Part shown: positions 1 through 9,470 of the stretch, one piece after another
Layout: the number at the start of each line of letters is the position of its first letter
How positions within the stretch are numbered: position 1 is the stretch's first letter
Source: Arenibacter sp. F20364
Lineage (GTDB): Bacteria; Bacteroidota; Bacteroidia; Flavobacteriales; Flavobacteriaceae
Length of the DNA: 64,000 nucleotides
Direction of reading: 5' to 3'
NCBI RefSeq assembly: GCF_023015905.1
Contig: NZ_JALKBD010000020.1
Coordinates: forward strand, 34,970 to 98,969
The notes under the pieces: generated by a model
The model's input: the letters and a program-made list of their open reading frames with translations, nothing else
What the model was told of the DNA's origin: nothing
The model's database searches: none
Position numbers and translations under genes: made by a program

Positions 1-225
1 TTCAGTATTCACTTCCCTTATTCTTTTAAGGCCTTCCAGACCATCGGTTCCAGGCATATTGATGTCCATCAAAATAACATCTGGCAACCACTTTTCCACT
101 TCTTCGGCAACATTGTTGCAATTCTTGTAAGATGCAAGAACTGAAAATCCATCACTACCATTGATCAACATGGTGAGTCCTTCACGAAATTGGGGATTAT
201 CCTCATATACTACTACCCTTATCAT
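1..225 (-). CDS. Response regulator receiver domain, partial (runs off the left edge)
   Basis: Seventy-five residues are visible, starting at the ATG complementary to 223-225. They form the first half of a CheY-like receiver: an acidic pocket near the start (VVVYEDNP) and the phospho-acceptor Asp in LMDINMPG. The C-terminal half and any output domain are outside the window. It follows the sensor kinase at 297-3353 on the same strand after a 71-bp gap, so the two almost certainly form a two-component pair. The kinase is of the HisKA_3 class, which normally partners NarL/LuxR-type regulators, so a HTH_LuxR output domain is expected. That last point is inference. Confidence 0.9.
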   Translation of the reverse strand, partial: MIRVVVYEDNPQFREGLTMLINGSDGFSVLASYKNCNNVAEEVEKWLPDVILMDINMPGTDGLEGLKRIREVNTE

Positions 226-296
226 AACTGTCTATTTTTGTAAATTTAGGCACCAAATCCATGGGACAAAATCACATAAAGATGTTAAAATTATCT

Positions 297-3200
297 TTAC
301 CGGACGGGAATGCCCAAACAAATTTCGGTTCCTAGATCTGGCATACTGTCAATTTTTAGATGTCCCTTGAGGACTGTGGCCCGTTTAACCATATTGTCCA
401 AGCCATTGCCGCTATCTACCTTTTCCAAGTCGAAGCCTATTCCGTTATCCATGATCTTCATACATAGCCATCTATCGCGATAAGTCAATTCGACCTCTGC
501 GCGCTTGGCATAGGAGTACTTGGCAGTATTATTGATGGCCTCCTTGAAAATAAGAAAGAGGTCGCGCCGAGCTTCCATATCCAGTTTTAAATCGTTTATT
601 TTATCGTCGACCTTAAAGTAGAACTCTATGTTCCTGGCTTCTAAGATACCGGTTGCATATTCCCTCATTCTTGCAATGACCCTGTGCATGTTATCGTTGT
701 CCGGTTTAATGCTCCACACGATGTCGTCCATGGCCTCCATCATTCTTTGGCTGTTGTCCGTAATCTTGGAAAGGTAATTACTACTGGTTACGGTATCAAT
801 GCTCATTTTACTCTTGGCCATGGAACTTAGAATATTTATAGTGCTCAAGGTAGAGCCCATATCATCGTGTAGGTCCCTTGCCACTTTGATCCTTAAATTT
901 TCAACGGCCAATATGCGATTTACCTTCAGTCGATATATAAAATAGGTGACTCCCAATACCGTGCACAGCATTAAGGAAATAAACCACCAGGTACGATAGA
1001 AGGGGGGGAGAATCCGGAAATTGATACGGGTAGTCTCATCGGGTTCCAATCCTTGGAGGTTCATGCATTTAACCTCAAAGGTATATGCCCCGGAAGGCAT
1101 AGTCGTATAGGTCGCAGCAAGATCTCTTTCGGCCTTGACCCAGTCCTGGTTGACCCCAGGAATACGATAATAATATTGAAGTTTTCGTTGCTGGGAAAAG
1201 CTCAAGGCAGAAAAATAGAAGGTAAAGGAATTTTGATAATGGTTAAAGACGATTTCCTTTTGAGCCATGATCGAATCTACTGGCATATAGGTGTTGAATA
1301 ACTTAAAGTCGGTAATACTTACCTTAGGAGGCTTTTGTTTATAGTTGAGTTTTTCGGGTGAGAAACCGAAAACCACATCCTCACCGCCAAACCATATCTC
1401 CCCGTTTTGCATCATCCATTTGGAACTGTTGGTCTTTTCCGCATATATTACCCCATGAAGATTGCTATAGGAGCTTATGATATTCTTGTTGTAGTTATAA
1501 CTGCTAAGCCCATTGCTCGTAATCATCCATGCTATTCCTTCCCGATCCATCATTAGCTGTAAAACCCTTGATCCATACAAGCCTTCATGCGAGGTGATTT
1601 TTTTTACTGTGCCATTATGGATATTAAGAATGTTCAATGCCTCGGCCCCGACAAAAAAAATACTGTCGTTGTATTGCTGTATATCAGAAATAGTATTGTC
1701 CATTACCCCATAGCTGTCGTTGAACTCGGAGTTGAAATGATATAGGATGTTGTTCGTGTCTACGTCTATCACATATACCCCCTGTTTGTGGGTACCTACC
1801 CATAACCTACCTTGATGGTCCACATAAAGTCGGTAAATGATGGTATTGAAATTATGCATTTCTTCAAAACTTTCATCGACAATGGGCTTGCTTTTGTTCC
1901 ATTTTATGAGGCGTCCACTTTGGGTGCCAAACCACAAGTTTCCATTGTTGTCCTCTTTTAGTTGGCGGATGGTGGAATTTTTAAACACCGGTGGATGCAG
2001 CCAATGTAGTGCCTTTTTATTTTTTGCATCAATCACAGCCAATTTGCCTCCTTGACAGACAGACCATATATGTCCGGATTCACGGTGTTGTTGAAGGTCC
2101 CAAATTGAGGCATATTGGGGATGGAACTCGGGCCCTATACCTAGGAATGGATCGGCATCCAATTTTATGAAATTCTGATCATAAAATAAGATGCCCTTAC
2201 CCCAAGTTCCAATCCAATTTTCTTTGGTCTTGGTTTCCAGAATGGCGTTTACCGGGGAGTCCAGTCCAAGGCCATCTATAACCACAAGGCTGTACACGTC
2301 CTTTTGATTGGGATTCATCACAAAAAGCCCATTTTCCGTACTTAACCAAATATTGCCTTCCCGGTCTTCAAAGAGATGCCTGGCCTGATTACATTTTATA
2401 TCGAACTCCAAAGGGTTGGCTTTTAGGTGTTGGTAAAAACCTTGTAAATCTTTGTCATAGCTCAACAGCGAGTTTTCCCCTCCAATCCAGATTTGGCCCG
2501 TACTTGTCTCCATAATCTGCCTTAGAACGGTATACTTTTTTGTCGCATTATGGTTTATTATGGTATCCGTCAGAAATTGATTTTTTTTCGGGTCGAAATG
2601 CAGGAGAACCGGGTGTTCCCGATGTGGATCATAATCCCAGTAGGTTAGCCACCAAGTGCCGTTTTTGTCCTTAATAAAATCTCCCGAATTGGTGATGTCC
2701 CTGTTGTTCAGTAAAGGTATATTCCCAGGATTGTTGAGCCGGTGAAAGACCTCGTCACTAGAACTTCGGTATACCGCTAGGCCCTGTTCACTACAAATCC
2801 AATAATCTCCAGTTTCCCTGTCTTCAAAAAGGGAGACAACACCCCACCCTCTGGGGATTTTTATGGGTAAATTGGATTCTACAAAGGACTGGGATTTGTC
2901 ATCGTACCAGAAAAGGCCGTATTTGGAAGCACATAAAAATACTTGTTTTTTACTGTCCACGTAAAGCTTGAATTCCGATCTTGGGGGAATGGTGCCAAAA
3001 CTCCTAATGGGAATCCCTGTATAGTGAAAATCTACGGTGTTGAACTGCCCGATCTGCCCTCCTTGCAGTAGCCATAGATTGCCTTTACCGGCATCCAATA
3101 TTTGATCTACACCTATACTCGGTGGTAGCTGATATTTTTCGGGACCAACAAAGGATAAGAATTTTCTACCGTCAAAACGCTGTATGCCTACCTCAGTACC

Positions 3201-3353
3201 TACCCAAAGAAACCCCTTAGGGTCCTGCCAAACGCATTTGACTTTGTTGGTGTTTAAGCCATCGGCTAAGGAAAATCTATTAAAAACATAGGAGTTCTGG
3301 CCAAAAACATAAGTTTGGAAACATAAAAAGAAACAAAGAATCCTTTTGCTCAT
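297..3353 (-). CDS. Two-component sensor histidine kinase with Reg_prop beta-propeller and Y_Y_Y domain
   Basis: This is a 1018-residue sensor. Order: signal peptide (1-19); a long periplasmic region rich in Reg_prop blades of the form GxLWVGT and DREGNIWL (about 20-700); a Y_Y_Y domain ending in IPGVNQDW and MPSGAYTFEV; one membrane segment at about 789-809; a HisKA_3 dimerisation domain with the phospho-accepting His829 in DLHDDMGS; and a HATPase_c domain with an N-box (KEAINN, near 938) and G-boxes DNGIGFD and GNGLDNM. Unlike the hybrid SusR-type sensors of polysaccharide loci, it carries no receiver or AraC domain; the receiver is the separate gene at 1-225. The ligand is unknown. No transport or glycan genes lie next to it within the window. 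Confidence 0.93.
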   Translation of the reverse strand: MSKRILCFFLCFQTYVFGQNSYVFNRFSLADGLNTNKVKCVWQDPKGFLWVGTEVGIQRFDGRKFLSFVGPEKYQLPPSIGVDQILDAGKGNLWLLQGGQIGQFNTVDFHYTGIPIRSFGTIPPRSEFKLYVDSKKQVFLCASKYGLFWYDDKSQSFVESNLPIKIPRGWGVVSLFEDRETGDYWICSEQGLAVYRSSSDEVFHRLNNPGNIPLLNNRDITNSGDFIKDKNGTWWLTYWDYDPHREHPVLLHFDPKKNQFLTDTIINHNATKKYTVLRQIMETSTGQIWIGGENSLLSYDKDLQGFYQHLKANPLEFDIKCNQARHLFEDREGNIWLSTENGLFVMNPNQKDVYSLVVIDGLGLDSPVNAILETKTKENWIGTWGKGILFYDQNFIKLDADPFLGIGPEFHPQYASIWDLQQHRESGHIWSVCQGGKLAVIDAKNKKALHWLHPPVFKNSTIRQLKEDNNGNLWFGTQSGRLIKWNKSKPIVDESFEEMHNFNTIIYRLYVDHQGRLWVGTHKQGVYVIDVDTNNILYHFNSEFNDSYGVMDNTISDIQQYNDSIFFVGAEALNILNIHNGTVKKITSHEGLYGSRVLQLMMDREGIAWMITSNGLSSYNYNKNIISSYSNLHGVIYAEKTNSSKWMMQNGEIWFGGEDVVFGFSPEKLNYKQKPPKVSITDFKLFNTYMPVDSIMAQKEIVFNHYQNSFTFYFSALSFSQQRKLQYYYRIPGVNQDWVKAERDLAATYTTMPSGAYTFEVKCMNLQGLEPDETTRINFRILPPFYRTWWFISLMLCTVLGVTYFIYRLKVNRILAVENLRIKVARDLHDDMGSTLSTINILSSMAKSKMSIDTVTSSNYLSKITDNSQRMMEAMDDIVWSIKPDNDNMHRVIARMREYATGILEARNIEFYFKVDDKINDLKLDMEARRDLFLIFKEAINNTAKYSYAKRAEVELTYRDRWLCMKIMDNGIGFDLEKVDSGNGLDNMVKRATVLKGHLKIDSMPDLGTEICLGIPVR

Positions 3354-3855
3354 GCAACCTAATGGTTTATACTAAAATTACGCAAAGATTCGACATCCCA
3401 TGTATTAAAAATTTGGAAATGATAGATTGTTATGGCTTCGTATTCTTGGGGCGACGAATTCACCTTATGCGCACAACAATACGGAGATCCATAGATCCAA
3501 TAATAGATTGATTAGAAATTGAAAAAGTGCTAACATGATCGCTTTTTTAATTGATGAATAAACCCCAATAGTTTTGAATCTGGATTAATCGATTTATTTT
3601 TTTAAACCCCATGGGATTGTTAAACTATTGAACAGGACAAATGTAGAGCGAGTTGGGAATTCAAGAAATAGCATAAATATGTGAAAATAGTTTTTTTGAT
3701 ACCCAGAATTAAAATACCACATTTTTATGCGATTGCACAGTATTTCGGTTCCCAAGACCTTTGAATTCTGATATTTTCTCTCAATATGTAATCGATAAGT
3801 CTAAGAAAATCCAGTGCCAATGGGTTGCATTTTGGATGTTACTAACAAACAAGTG
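3354..3855. other. Intergenic region between divergent genes, about 500 bp
   Basis: This AT-rich gap separates the minus-strand sensor kinase from the plus-strand S41 peptidase, so it should hold both promoters. The sequence AATCTTTG on the minus strand about 30 bp upstream of the kinase ATG differs from the Bacteroidota -7 consensus TAnnTTTG at one position. I see no RNA gene, strong hairpin or additional coding region. Confidence 0.4.
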
Positions 3856-5298
3856 ATGATGAAAACAAGCACATTATTCTTCAGTGTAATTCTTCTGGTC
3901 CAGTTCTATAACGGTTTCAAAATGGTGGCCCAAGATATCCTGACACTTCCCCAGCTCAGGGAAGATTTTCTGCTCTTTAGGACCGCCTTGGAAGAGGCGC
4001 ATCCGGGAATCTATCGCTATGAAACCAAATCATCAATGGATGGAAGTTTTGAGGCAATTGAAAAGGAGCTTCATCAGCCACTTAATCAACAGGAGTTTTA
4101 TAAAATACTGAACCCGGTATTGGCTAAAATTGGATGTGGGCATACCAAATTAATACCTTCGGAGGATAATGATTTTATGTATTATTACAATACGGAAACT
4201 CTATTTCCTCTAAAACTTTTTCTGGACAGGAACAAGGCCTATGTACGCTATAGCTATGATACTGGTAATAAATTGGAACCTGGCACCGAAATTATGGCTA
4301 TCAATGGCATAGGTATGGAGGAGATTATCCATGGGTTATTGAACAATCTGTTTTCGGACGGACAGAACCAAACCTTCAAGTATTATGAACTCAATAGGTA
4401 TTTTAACGCCTTATTTTCCAATTTTTATTTGGAGGAGGGCAAGGCCAATAACAAATTTAGTATCACCTATAAGGATAAGAAACGCAAGGGAAGTATGGAA
4501 CTAGATGCCATTTCTTCCCAAAGGATAAGGGAGATAGATGCCAAAACGGAAAATAGTTTGCCGTATGAGTTGGATTTCAAGAATGCGAACACCGCCCTAA
4601 TGACTATCCGTACCTTTTGGCCCAATGGGGAGAAATATAATTTTGAGGCTTTTTTAAAAGAATCCTTTGTGGAGATCAATGATAAAAATATTGAAAATTT
4701 GATTTTGGATCTGAGGGGAAACGAAGGAGGAAAAGATGCCTTTGGGTCACTACTGTTGTCCTATTTGGTAAATGCCGATTTTAGGTATTATGACAAATTG
4801 GTAGTAGCTACCAATGAAAAATTTTCATTTGTAGACCATGCCCAATTACCGGAAGGTTATGATGAGTTAAAGGCTTTAATCACCCAAACCGAGGATGGGG
4901 AGTTTCGTTGGGAGCACAACGGAAACCTAACAGTACAAACACCACAGGAACATCCATTTAAGGGGCAAGTATATGTATTGATAGACGGAGCTTGTTTCTC
5001 TGTTACTTCCGAGTTCTGTGCAGTGGCAAGCCATCTGGATAGGGTTAGCTTTATAGGGGAGGAAACAGGTGGCGGATATTACGGGAATAATAGTGGTGCT
5101 TTTGCCATAGTTACACTCCCAAACTCCAAAATGAAACTGGGGATTCCGTTGATGGCCTATTATACCGCGGTTAAAGATTATGAATTTACAGATAGAGGTA
5201 TTATGCCCGATCATCCTATTAGGAATACCATTAAGGAAGTGTTGACGCCCGGTGATGAGGTGTTGGATTGGACCTTAGGAAGGATAAACAAAAAGTAG
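3856..5298 (+). CDS. S41 family peptidase (C-terminal processing peptidase-like)
   Basis: This is a secreted or periplasmic serine protease of the S41 (tail-specific protease/IRBP) family. The chosen start (MMKTSTLFFSVILL...) begins a signal peptide ending near MVAQ. The open frame extends 14 codons upstream to 3814, but those residues would precede the signal peptide. Family marks are the strand LILDLRGNEGG and the probable nucleophile Ser (about residue 382) in CFSVTSE, followed by GEETGGGYYG. The middle region could hold a divergent PDZ-like domain. It stands alone, with divergent regulators on the left and a separately transcribed reductase on the right. The substrate is unknown. Confidence 0.85.
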   Translation: MMKTSTLFFSVILLVQFYNGFKMVAQDILTLPQLREDFLLFRTALEEAHPGIYRYETKSSMDGSFEAIEKELHQPLNQQEFYKILNPVLAKIGCGHTKLIPSEDNDFMYYYNTETLFPLKLFLDRNKAYVRYSYDTGNKLEPGTEIMAINGIGMEEIIHGLLNNLFSDGQNQTFKYYELNRYFNALFSNFYLEEGKANNKFSITYKDKKRKGSMELDAISSQRIREIDAKTENSLPYELDFKNANTALMTIRTFWPNGEKYNFEAFLKESFVEINDKNIENLILDLRGNEGGKDAFGSLLLSYLVNADFRYYDKLVVATNEKFSFVDHAQLPEGYDELKALITQTEDGEFRWEHNGNLTVQTPQEHPFKGQVYVLIDGACFSVTSEFCAVASHLDRVSFIGEETGGGYYGNNSGAFAIVTLPNSKMKLGIPLMAYYTAVKDYEFTDRGIMPDHPIRNTIKEVLTPGDEVLDWTLGRINKK

Positions 5299-5370
5299 GT
5301 TTGGTAATGATCGAAGCTTGAAGATACTTTCCTTTGAAAGGATTTTCACCTTATTTATATATTTACAATT

Positions 5371-5910
5371 ATGGAAAAAAGAAATATGGTGTTTATAGGG
5401 GCCAGTTTGGATGGTTATATAGCCGATAGAAATGGCGGATTAAATTGGCTTACCGCAATTCCCAATCCCGAGCAATCGGATATGGGGTATACTGAATTTA
5501 TGGCCCAGGTGGATGCCCTTGTAATGGGCCGTAAAACTTTTGAAACAGTCTGTGGTTTTGAAGGGGATTGGCCTTATGCCAAACCGATTTTTATAGTGAG
5601 CAGGACCTTGGATACAATAGCTGAGGAATATAGGGATAAAGCCGAATTGGTCAAAGGAAGCTTAGTGCAAATCTTGGAGAAAATATATAACAAGGGATAC
5701 CATAGGCTGTACATTGATGGAGGGGTTACCATTCAGAATTTTTTAAAGGAAGATCTCATTGATGAAATAACAATTACAACCATCCCCATAGTATTGGGAG
5801 GTGGAAGTGCTTTGTTTTCGGTACTTCCCAAAGAATTGGAATTTACACTTGTAGAATCCAAGATATTTCTAAATCAACTGGTCCAGAATCACTATCGGAG
5901 AAAACGATAA
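5371..5910 (+). CDS. Dihydrofolate reductase family protein (RibD C-terminal-like)
   Basis: The 179-residue protein has the RibD_C/DHFR-like fold. It begins with the strand and loop MVFIGASLDGYIADRNGGLNWL, has the nucleotide-binding segment ALVMGRKTFE, and later LYIDGGVTIQNFL and IPIVLGGGSALF, all typical of stand-alone YwjB/YyaP-type proteins. Such proteins are probably NAD(P)H-dependent reductases, but the substrate is usually unknown and a true DHFR role should not be assumed. It has no signal peptide, so it is cytoplasmic. It starts 72 bp after the S41 peptidase gene. Confidence 0.88.
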   Translation: MEKRNMVFIGASLDGYIADRNGGLNWLTAIPNPEQSDMGYTEFMAQVDALVMGRKTFETVCGFEGDWPYAKPIFIVSRTLDTIAEEYRDKAELVKGSLVQILEKIYNKGYHRLYIDGGVTIQNFLKEDLIDEITITTIPIVLGGGSALFSVLPKELEFTLVESKIFLNQLVQNHYRRKR

Positions 5911-6116
5911 GCTTGGTCGTGGGTTGCACTCTTTATTACCAAATTCAATTCAATGGATATTTCCAGCTGTGTTTTGGCATATACAAGCTAAAGGAAATCT
6001 TCAAGTTTCAATTGTAATTTAAACCGCAAATTAGTTTTAAGGTTTTCCTATCTTAGGACCCTAATTTCAATTATTGAATGTGGCTGTCCTAATCTAGCCT
6101 CTCTAAAAAACTGTCA

Positions 6117-6962
6117 ATGCGTTTGAATTTTTTTATTGTCCTAATAATTGGTACTCTCCTCGGTACCCAAATTTGTAACTCCCAAGAAGAAATTCTTTAT
6201 AAAAAGGTGGATACTACCCAGTTGTTTTTGGAAGTACATTATCCCCCCAATATGGAATCTTCCAAGACTTATCCGGCTATGGTTTTCTTTTTTGGAGGCG
6301 GTTGGGTAGGGGGCAAAAGGTCCCAATTCCTGCATCAGGCACAATATTTTGCAAAAAGGGGGATGGTTTGTTTTTTGGCGGACTATCGTACCTCAAAAAT
6401 AAATGGAACAACTCCGTTCGAATCCGTTAAAGATGCTAAGTCGGCCATAAGGTTTATCAGAAAAAATGCGACCAAATTTAGTATAGATGCTACCAAGCTT
6501 ATTGCTTCAGGCGGCTCTGCCGGAGGGCACTTAGCGGCTGCAACGGCTTTAATAGAAGCCTATAATGACCCAGCCGATGATATGTCTATAGATTGTATCC
6601 CGAACGCCCTGGTACTTTTTAACCCTGTTGTAGATAATGGTCCAGGAGGTTATGGTTATGAAAGAATTGGGGAGACTTACAAAGACTTTTCACCGCTTCA
6701 CAATATTAAAAAAGATGCTCCTTCTACGATTCTTTTCCTTGGAACAAAGGACCACTTGATTCCCGTAGTGACCGCCGAATATTATAAAATGGTTATGGAA
6801 AAAGTGGAGAGTAGGTGCGACCTTAAATTATATGATGGCAAGGGCCATGGTTTTTTCAATTATAAGGATTTTGAATCCTACAAAAGTACTGTTGCCGCAG
6901 CGGATCAATTTTTGGTGTCGTTGGGATATTTGAAGACCGAACCAAAAGTGAATATCGAGTAA
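6117..6962 (+). CDS. Secreted alpha/beta hydrolase (esterase, BD-FAE/acetyl-esterase-like)
   Basis: This 281-residue hydrolase has an N-terminal signal peptide ending near ICNSQ. The nucleophile elbow is GGSAGGH with Ser134. An acid residue lies in FLGTKDHLIP and the catalytic His in DGKGHGFFN. The oxyanion-hole segment reads FGGGW where HGGGW is usual in the hormone-sensitive-lipase-like family, a variant common in secreted Bacteroidota esterases. A carbohydrate or feruloyl ester is a reasonable substrate class, but nothing in the neighbourhood confirms it. It is flanked by intergenic gaps of 206 and 64 bp. Confidence 0.87.
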   Translation: MRLNFFIVLIIGTLLGTQICNSQEEILYKKVDTTQLFLEVHYPPNMESSKTYPAMVFFFGGGWVGGKRSQFLHQAQYFAKRGMVCFLADYRTSKINGTTPFESVKDAKSAIRFIRKNATKFSIDATKLIASGGSAGGHLAAATALIEAYNDPADDMSIDCIPNALVLFNPVVDNGPGGYGYERIGETYKDFSPLHNIKKDAPSTILFLGTKDHLIPVVTAEYYKMVMEKVESRCDLKLYDGKGHGFFNYKDFESYKSTVAAADQFLVSLGYLKTEPKVNIE

Positions 6963-7026
6963 TTAAATGTTGCTGTTGGAAAACGATAGAGAATTTTGAT
7001 CAATAGGCAATGACTAAAGAGAATTT

Positions 7027-7353
7027 ATGAATTGGATTTTTTTAATTATAGCCGGACTATTTGAAGTGGCTTTTGCAGCCTGTTTGGGCAAGGCGAAAGA
7101 ATCTACCGGAATGGAAGCTTCCTATTGGTACATTGGTTTTTTGTTGTGTTTGGCGATAAGTATGTTATTGTTGGTCAAGGCTACACAGGAATTGCCCATA
7201 GGGACAGCTTATGCCGTATGGACAGGGATTGGTGCGGTTGGCACCGTACTGGTGGGGATCCTGGTATTTAAAGAACCTGCCACCTTTTGGAGGATGTTCT
7301 TTATTACCACTTTAATTGGTTCCATTATTGGACTGAAGTTTGTATCCAACTAG
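7027..7353 (+). CDS. SMR family small multidrug/guanidinium exporter (SugE/EmrE-like)
   Basis: The 108-residue protein has four hydrophobic helices, the usual size for the small multidrug resistance family. The essential membrane Glu is E13, within AGLFEVAFA. The conserved third and fourth helix segments PIGTAYAVWTGIGAVG and LVFKEP are intact. It should act as an antiparallel dimer in the inner membrane, exchanging protons for cationic substrates. The PIGTAYAVWTGIGA segment and the single-gene setting favour the SugE/Gdx (guanidinium) subgroup over EmrE, but I cannot separate these with certainty by eye. Confidence 0.92.
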   Translation: MNWIFLIIAGLFEVAFAACLGKAKESTGMEASYWYIGFLLCLAISMLLLVKATQELPIGTAYAVWTGIGAVGTVLVGILVFKEPATFWRMFFITTLIGSIIGLKFVSN

Positions 7354-7418
7354 TTCTAGCCGTATTCCCTTACAAGAATTAGTAGATTGTTTGGGGCAAT
7401 TATTTTATTAATTTTTAA

Positions 7419-7757
7419 ATGAGTCCAGCGAATCGACTTCTCGTAATCAAATGGGTACACACCCTGATCTGGCTATTTTTTGTAGCTGTGATTTTGTATA
7501 TTTTGTATTCAGGAATTTTTGATGATGTCGATAAATATACCTGGGTAGGTATAGGCTTAATTATAGGGGAGGGTATTGTTCTTTTGATTTTTAAAATGTT
7601 TTGTCCCCTTACGGTCATGGCAAGGAAATATTCGGATTCGGACAAGGATAATTTTGACATTTTTCTTCCCAATTGGTTGGCTAAATACAATAAGTTGATT
7701 TTTACCACCCTATACGTTATTGGGCTGATTATAGTATTGATACGAACTGTATTTTAA
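7419..7757 (+). CDS. Small four-helix membrane protein of unknown function
   Basis: The 112-residue protein has four predicted membrane helices (about 10-30, 42-60, a short amphipathic CPLT-containing segment, and 88-110). The motif MFCPLTVMA followed by FDIFLPNWLAKYN resembles small DUF2784-like membrane proteins, though I am not sure of the family. The opposite strand carries an overlapping open frame (7415-7708) that has no comparable features; the plus frame is preferred because of its clean hydrophobic pattern. It follows the SMR gene by 65 bp. Confidence 0.7.
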   Translation: MSPANRLLVIKWVHTLIWLFFVAVILYILYSGIFDDVDKYTWVGIGLIIGEGIVLLIFKMFCPLTVMARKYSDSDKDNFDIFLPNWLAKYNKLIFTTLYVIGLIIVLIRTVF

Positions 7758-7906
7758 GATCATTTTTTTTAAGGGCGTGGATAGTTGTATTGGTTATCTT
7801 GGAATAAGATTTTAAAAGATAAAAATCCCCTTTTATAAAAATACAACTCATTCTTAGGATTGATAGAAACAGGGAGCGAATTTCTAAACATACAAATCGA
7901 AAACAC

Positions 7907-8845
7907 ATGATGAATACCAAATTTTTAACAATATGTCTCTTCTTCTTGATCGGGTCTCATTTCCATGGTAAGGCACAAAATTCTTATGAAATCCCCCAAG
8001 ATGTTAAGCGAATACTTTTTCTGGGGAACAGTATAACCTATTCCGGGCAGTACGTGTCTTATATAGATGCCTATTTTACCTTGAAATACCCGGATCGGGA
8101 TTTTGAAATTATTAATGTAGGCTTGCCCAGTGAAACGGTTTCAGGTCTTTCGGAACCAGGGCATGCAGACGGTAAATTTCCGCGTCCAGATCTTCATGAG
8201 CGCTTAGAGCGCGTCCTTTTGCATACAAAACCGGATTTGGTATTTTCCTGTTATGGAATGAATGATGGTATTTATTTGCCTTTTGATGAAGGGCGTTTCC
8301 AAAAGTATAAGGAAGGAATAAATTGTTTGAATGAGGAAGTTATAAAAAATGGTACGCCAATAATTCATATTACCCCTCCTATTTATGATGGGCGTAAGGG
8401 AGAAGCCTACGCCAATGTCTTGGATATTTATTCAGATTGGATTATAAGTAAAAGATATACAGATGGCTGGAAAGTTATTGATATTCATTGGCCAATGAAA
8501 AAATACTTGGAAGATAAACGACTTTCCGATGACGACTTTTTTTTAGCTAAGGACGGAGTGCACCCCAATGATACGGGTCATTGGATAATGGCCAAGCAAC
8601 TGCTTCTATACCTTGAGGAAGTGGATGTATCCAAAGCTAACGGCATTGAAGAAGTGGTTTCACAATTTAATCATGGTGCAGAAATATGGAAACTTGTAGA
8701 GGAAAGTCAGAAAATAATGAAAGATGCCTGGCTCACTTCCATAGGTCACCAAAGGCCCGGTATGAACGCGGGACTTACTCTTGAAGAAGCTCTGGACAAG
8801 ACGGATATGCTGCAGAAAGAGATACGTAATTTACAGAAGAAGTAA
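7907..8845 (+). CDS. Secreted SGNH/GDSL hydrolase
   Basis: The 312-residue protein starts with a signal peptide (cleavage near GKAQ). The SGNH blocks are present and intact: FLGNSITYSG (nucleophile Ser in GNSIT), a block III Asn in CYGMNDG, and the Asp-His pair in DGVHPNDTGH. It should be a periplasmic or extracellular esterase, and members of this branch often deacetylate sugars or peptidoglycan. ATG codons lie at 7907 and 7910 and either could be used. It is probably co-transcribed with the YqiA-like gene 21 bp downstream. Confidence 0.88.
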   Translation: MMNTKFLTICLFFLIGSHFHGKAQNSYEIPQDVKRILFLGNSITYSGQYVSYIDAYFTLKYPDRDFEIINVGLPSETVSGLSEPGHADGKFPRPDLHERLERVLLHTKPDLVFSCYGMNDGIYLPFDEGRFQKYKEGINCLNEEVIKNGTPIIHITPPIYDGRKGEAYANVLDIYSDWIISKRYTDGWKVIDIHWPMKKYLEDKRLSDDDFFLAKDGVHPNDTGHWIMAKQLLLYLEEVDVSKANGIEEVVSQFNHGAEIWKLVEESQKIMKDAWLTSIGHQRPGMNAGLTLEEALDKTDMLQKEIRNLQKK

Positions 8846-8866
8846 AGAAGATAATCAACCCATATA

Positions 8867-9355
8867 ATGAACATACTCTATCTACATGGACTTAACGGCA
8901 GCCTTAGCGACGAAAAAAGAACAATTCTTGAAGAGTACGGTACCGTTTATTCCCCGGCTATCGACTACGAATCTGACGTTAACAGCATCGAAAATTTAAG
9001 AAGGCAATTTGTAGATGGGAAAATAGATGTTGTAATGGGTAGCAGTATGGGTGGTTTTGCAGGGTATTATTTGTCCATTGCATTCAAAAAACCGGCCCTA
9101 TTGTTCAATCCGGCCCTGGATACGCGTTCCGTTTTTCAAAATATTCCGGATTACAGCAGTTCAGATCGACCCTTTAAGCGTCTGGTCCTAGGGGCAATGG
9201 ATGAGGTTGTTGATCCAAAGGACACCCTGAAATTTATAGGGGAAAGAATTGCCGAAAATACGGATTACCATATTTCCCTTAGACAGGACCTGGCACATAG
9301 GATTCCATTGGACATATTCGAATATGAAGTTCGTTCCTTTTTTAATCATCTATGA
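8867..9355 (+). CDS. YqiA/UPF0227-like alpha/beta-fold esterase
   Basis: The 162-residue cytoplasmic protein is the size of the YqiA family. It has the N-terminal strand NILYLHGLNGS, a nucleophile elbow GSSMGGF, an acid residue in GAMDEVVDP and a final His in LAHRIP, giving a full Ser-Asp-His triad. YqiA proteins hydrolyse short acyl esters, with unclear physiological substrates. It is 21 bp downstream of the SGNH hydrolase gene, so the two may be translated from one message. Confidence 0.82.
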   Translation: MNILYLHGLNGSLSDEKRTILEEYGTVYSPAIDYESDVNSIENLRRQFVDGKIDVVMGSSMGGFAGYYLSIAFKKPALLFNPALDTRSVFQNIPDYSSSDRPFKRLVLGAMDEVVDPKDTLKFIGERIAENTDYHISLRQDLAHRIPLDIFEYEVRSFFNHL

Positions 9356-9470
9356 GCGTAACGGTCTACCAAGGACAAAGATCCAATTTGTATATGGTAA
9401 ACGTTAAATACAAGAAAAGCCATTCAGTTGGCTTATACTTTTCTAATTTTATCCAAAATTCAGATAATTA

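Noticed and set aside
7415..7708. 97-codon open frame on the minus strand
   Set aside because: It overlaps the small four-helix membrane protein, whose plus-strand frame has the cleaner hydrophobic pattern and agrees in direction with its neighbours.
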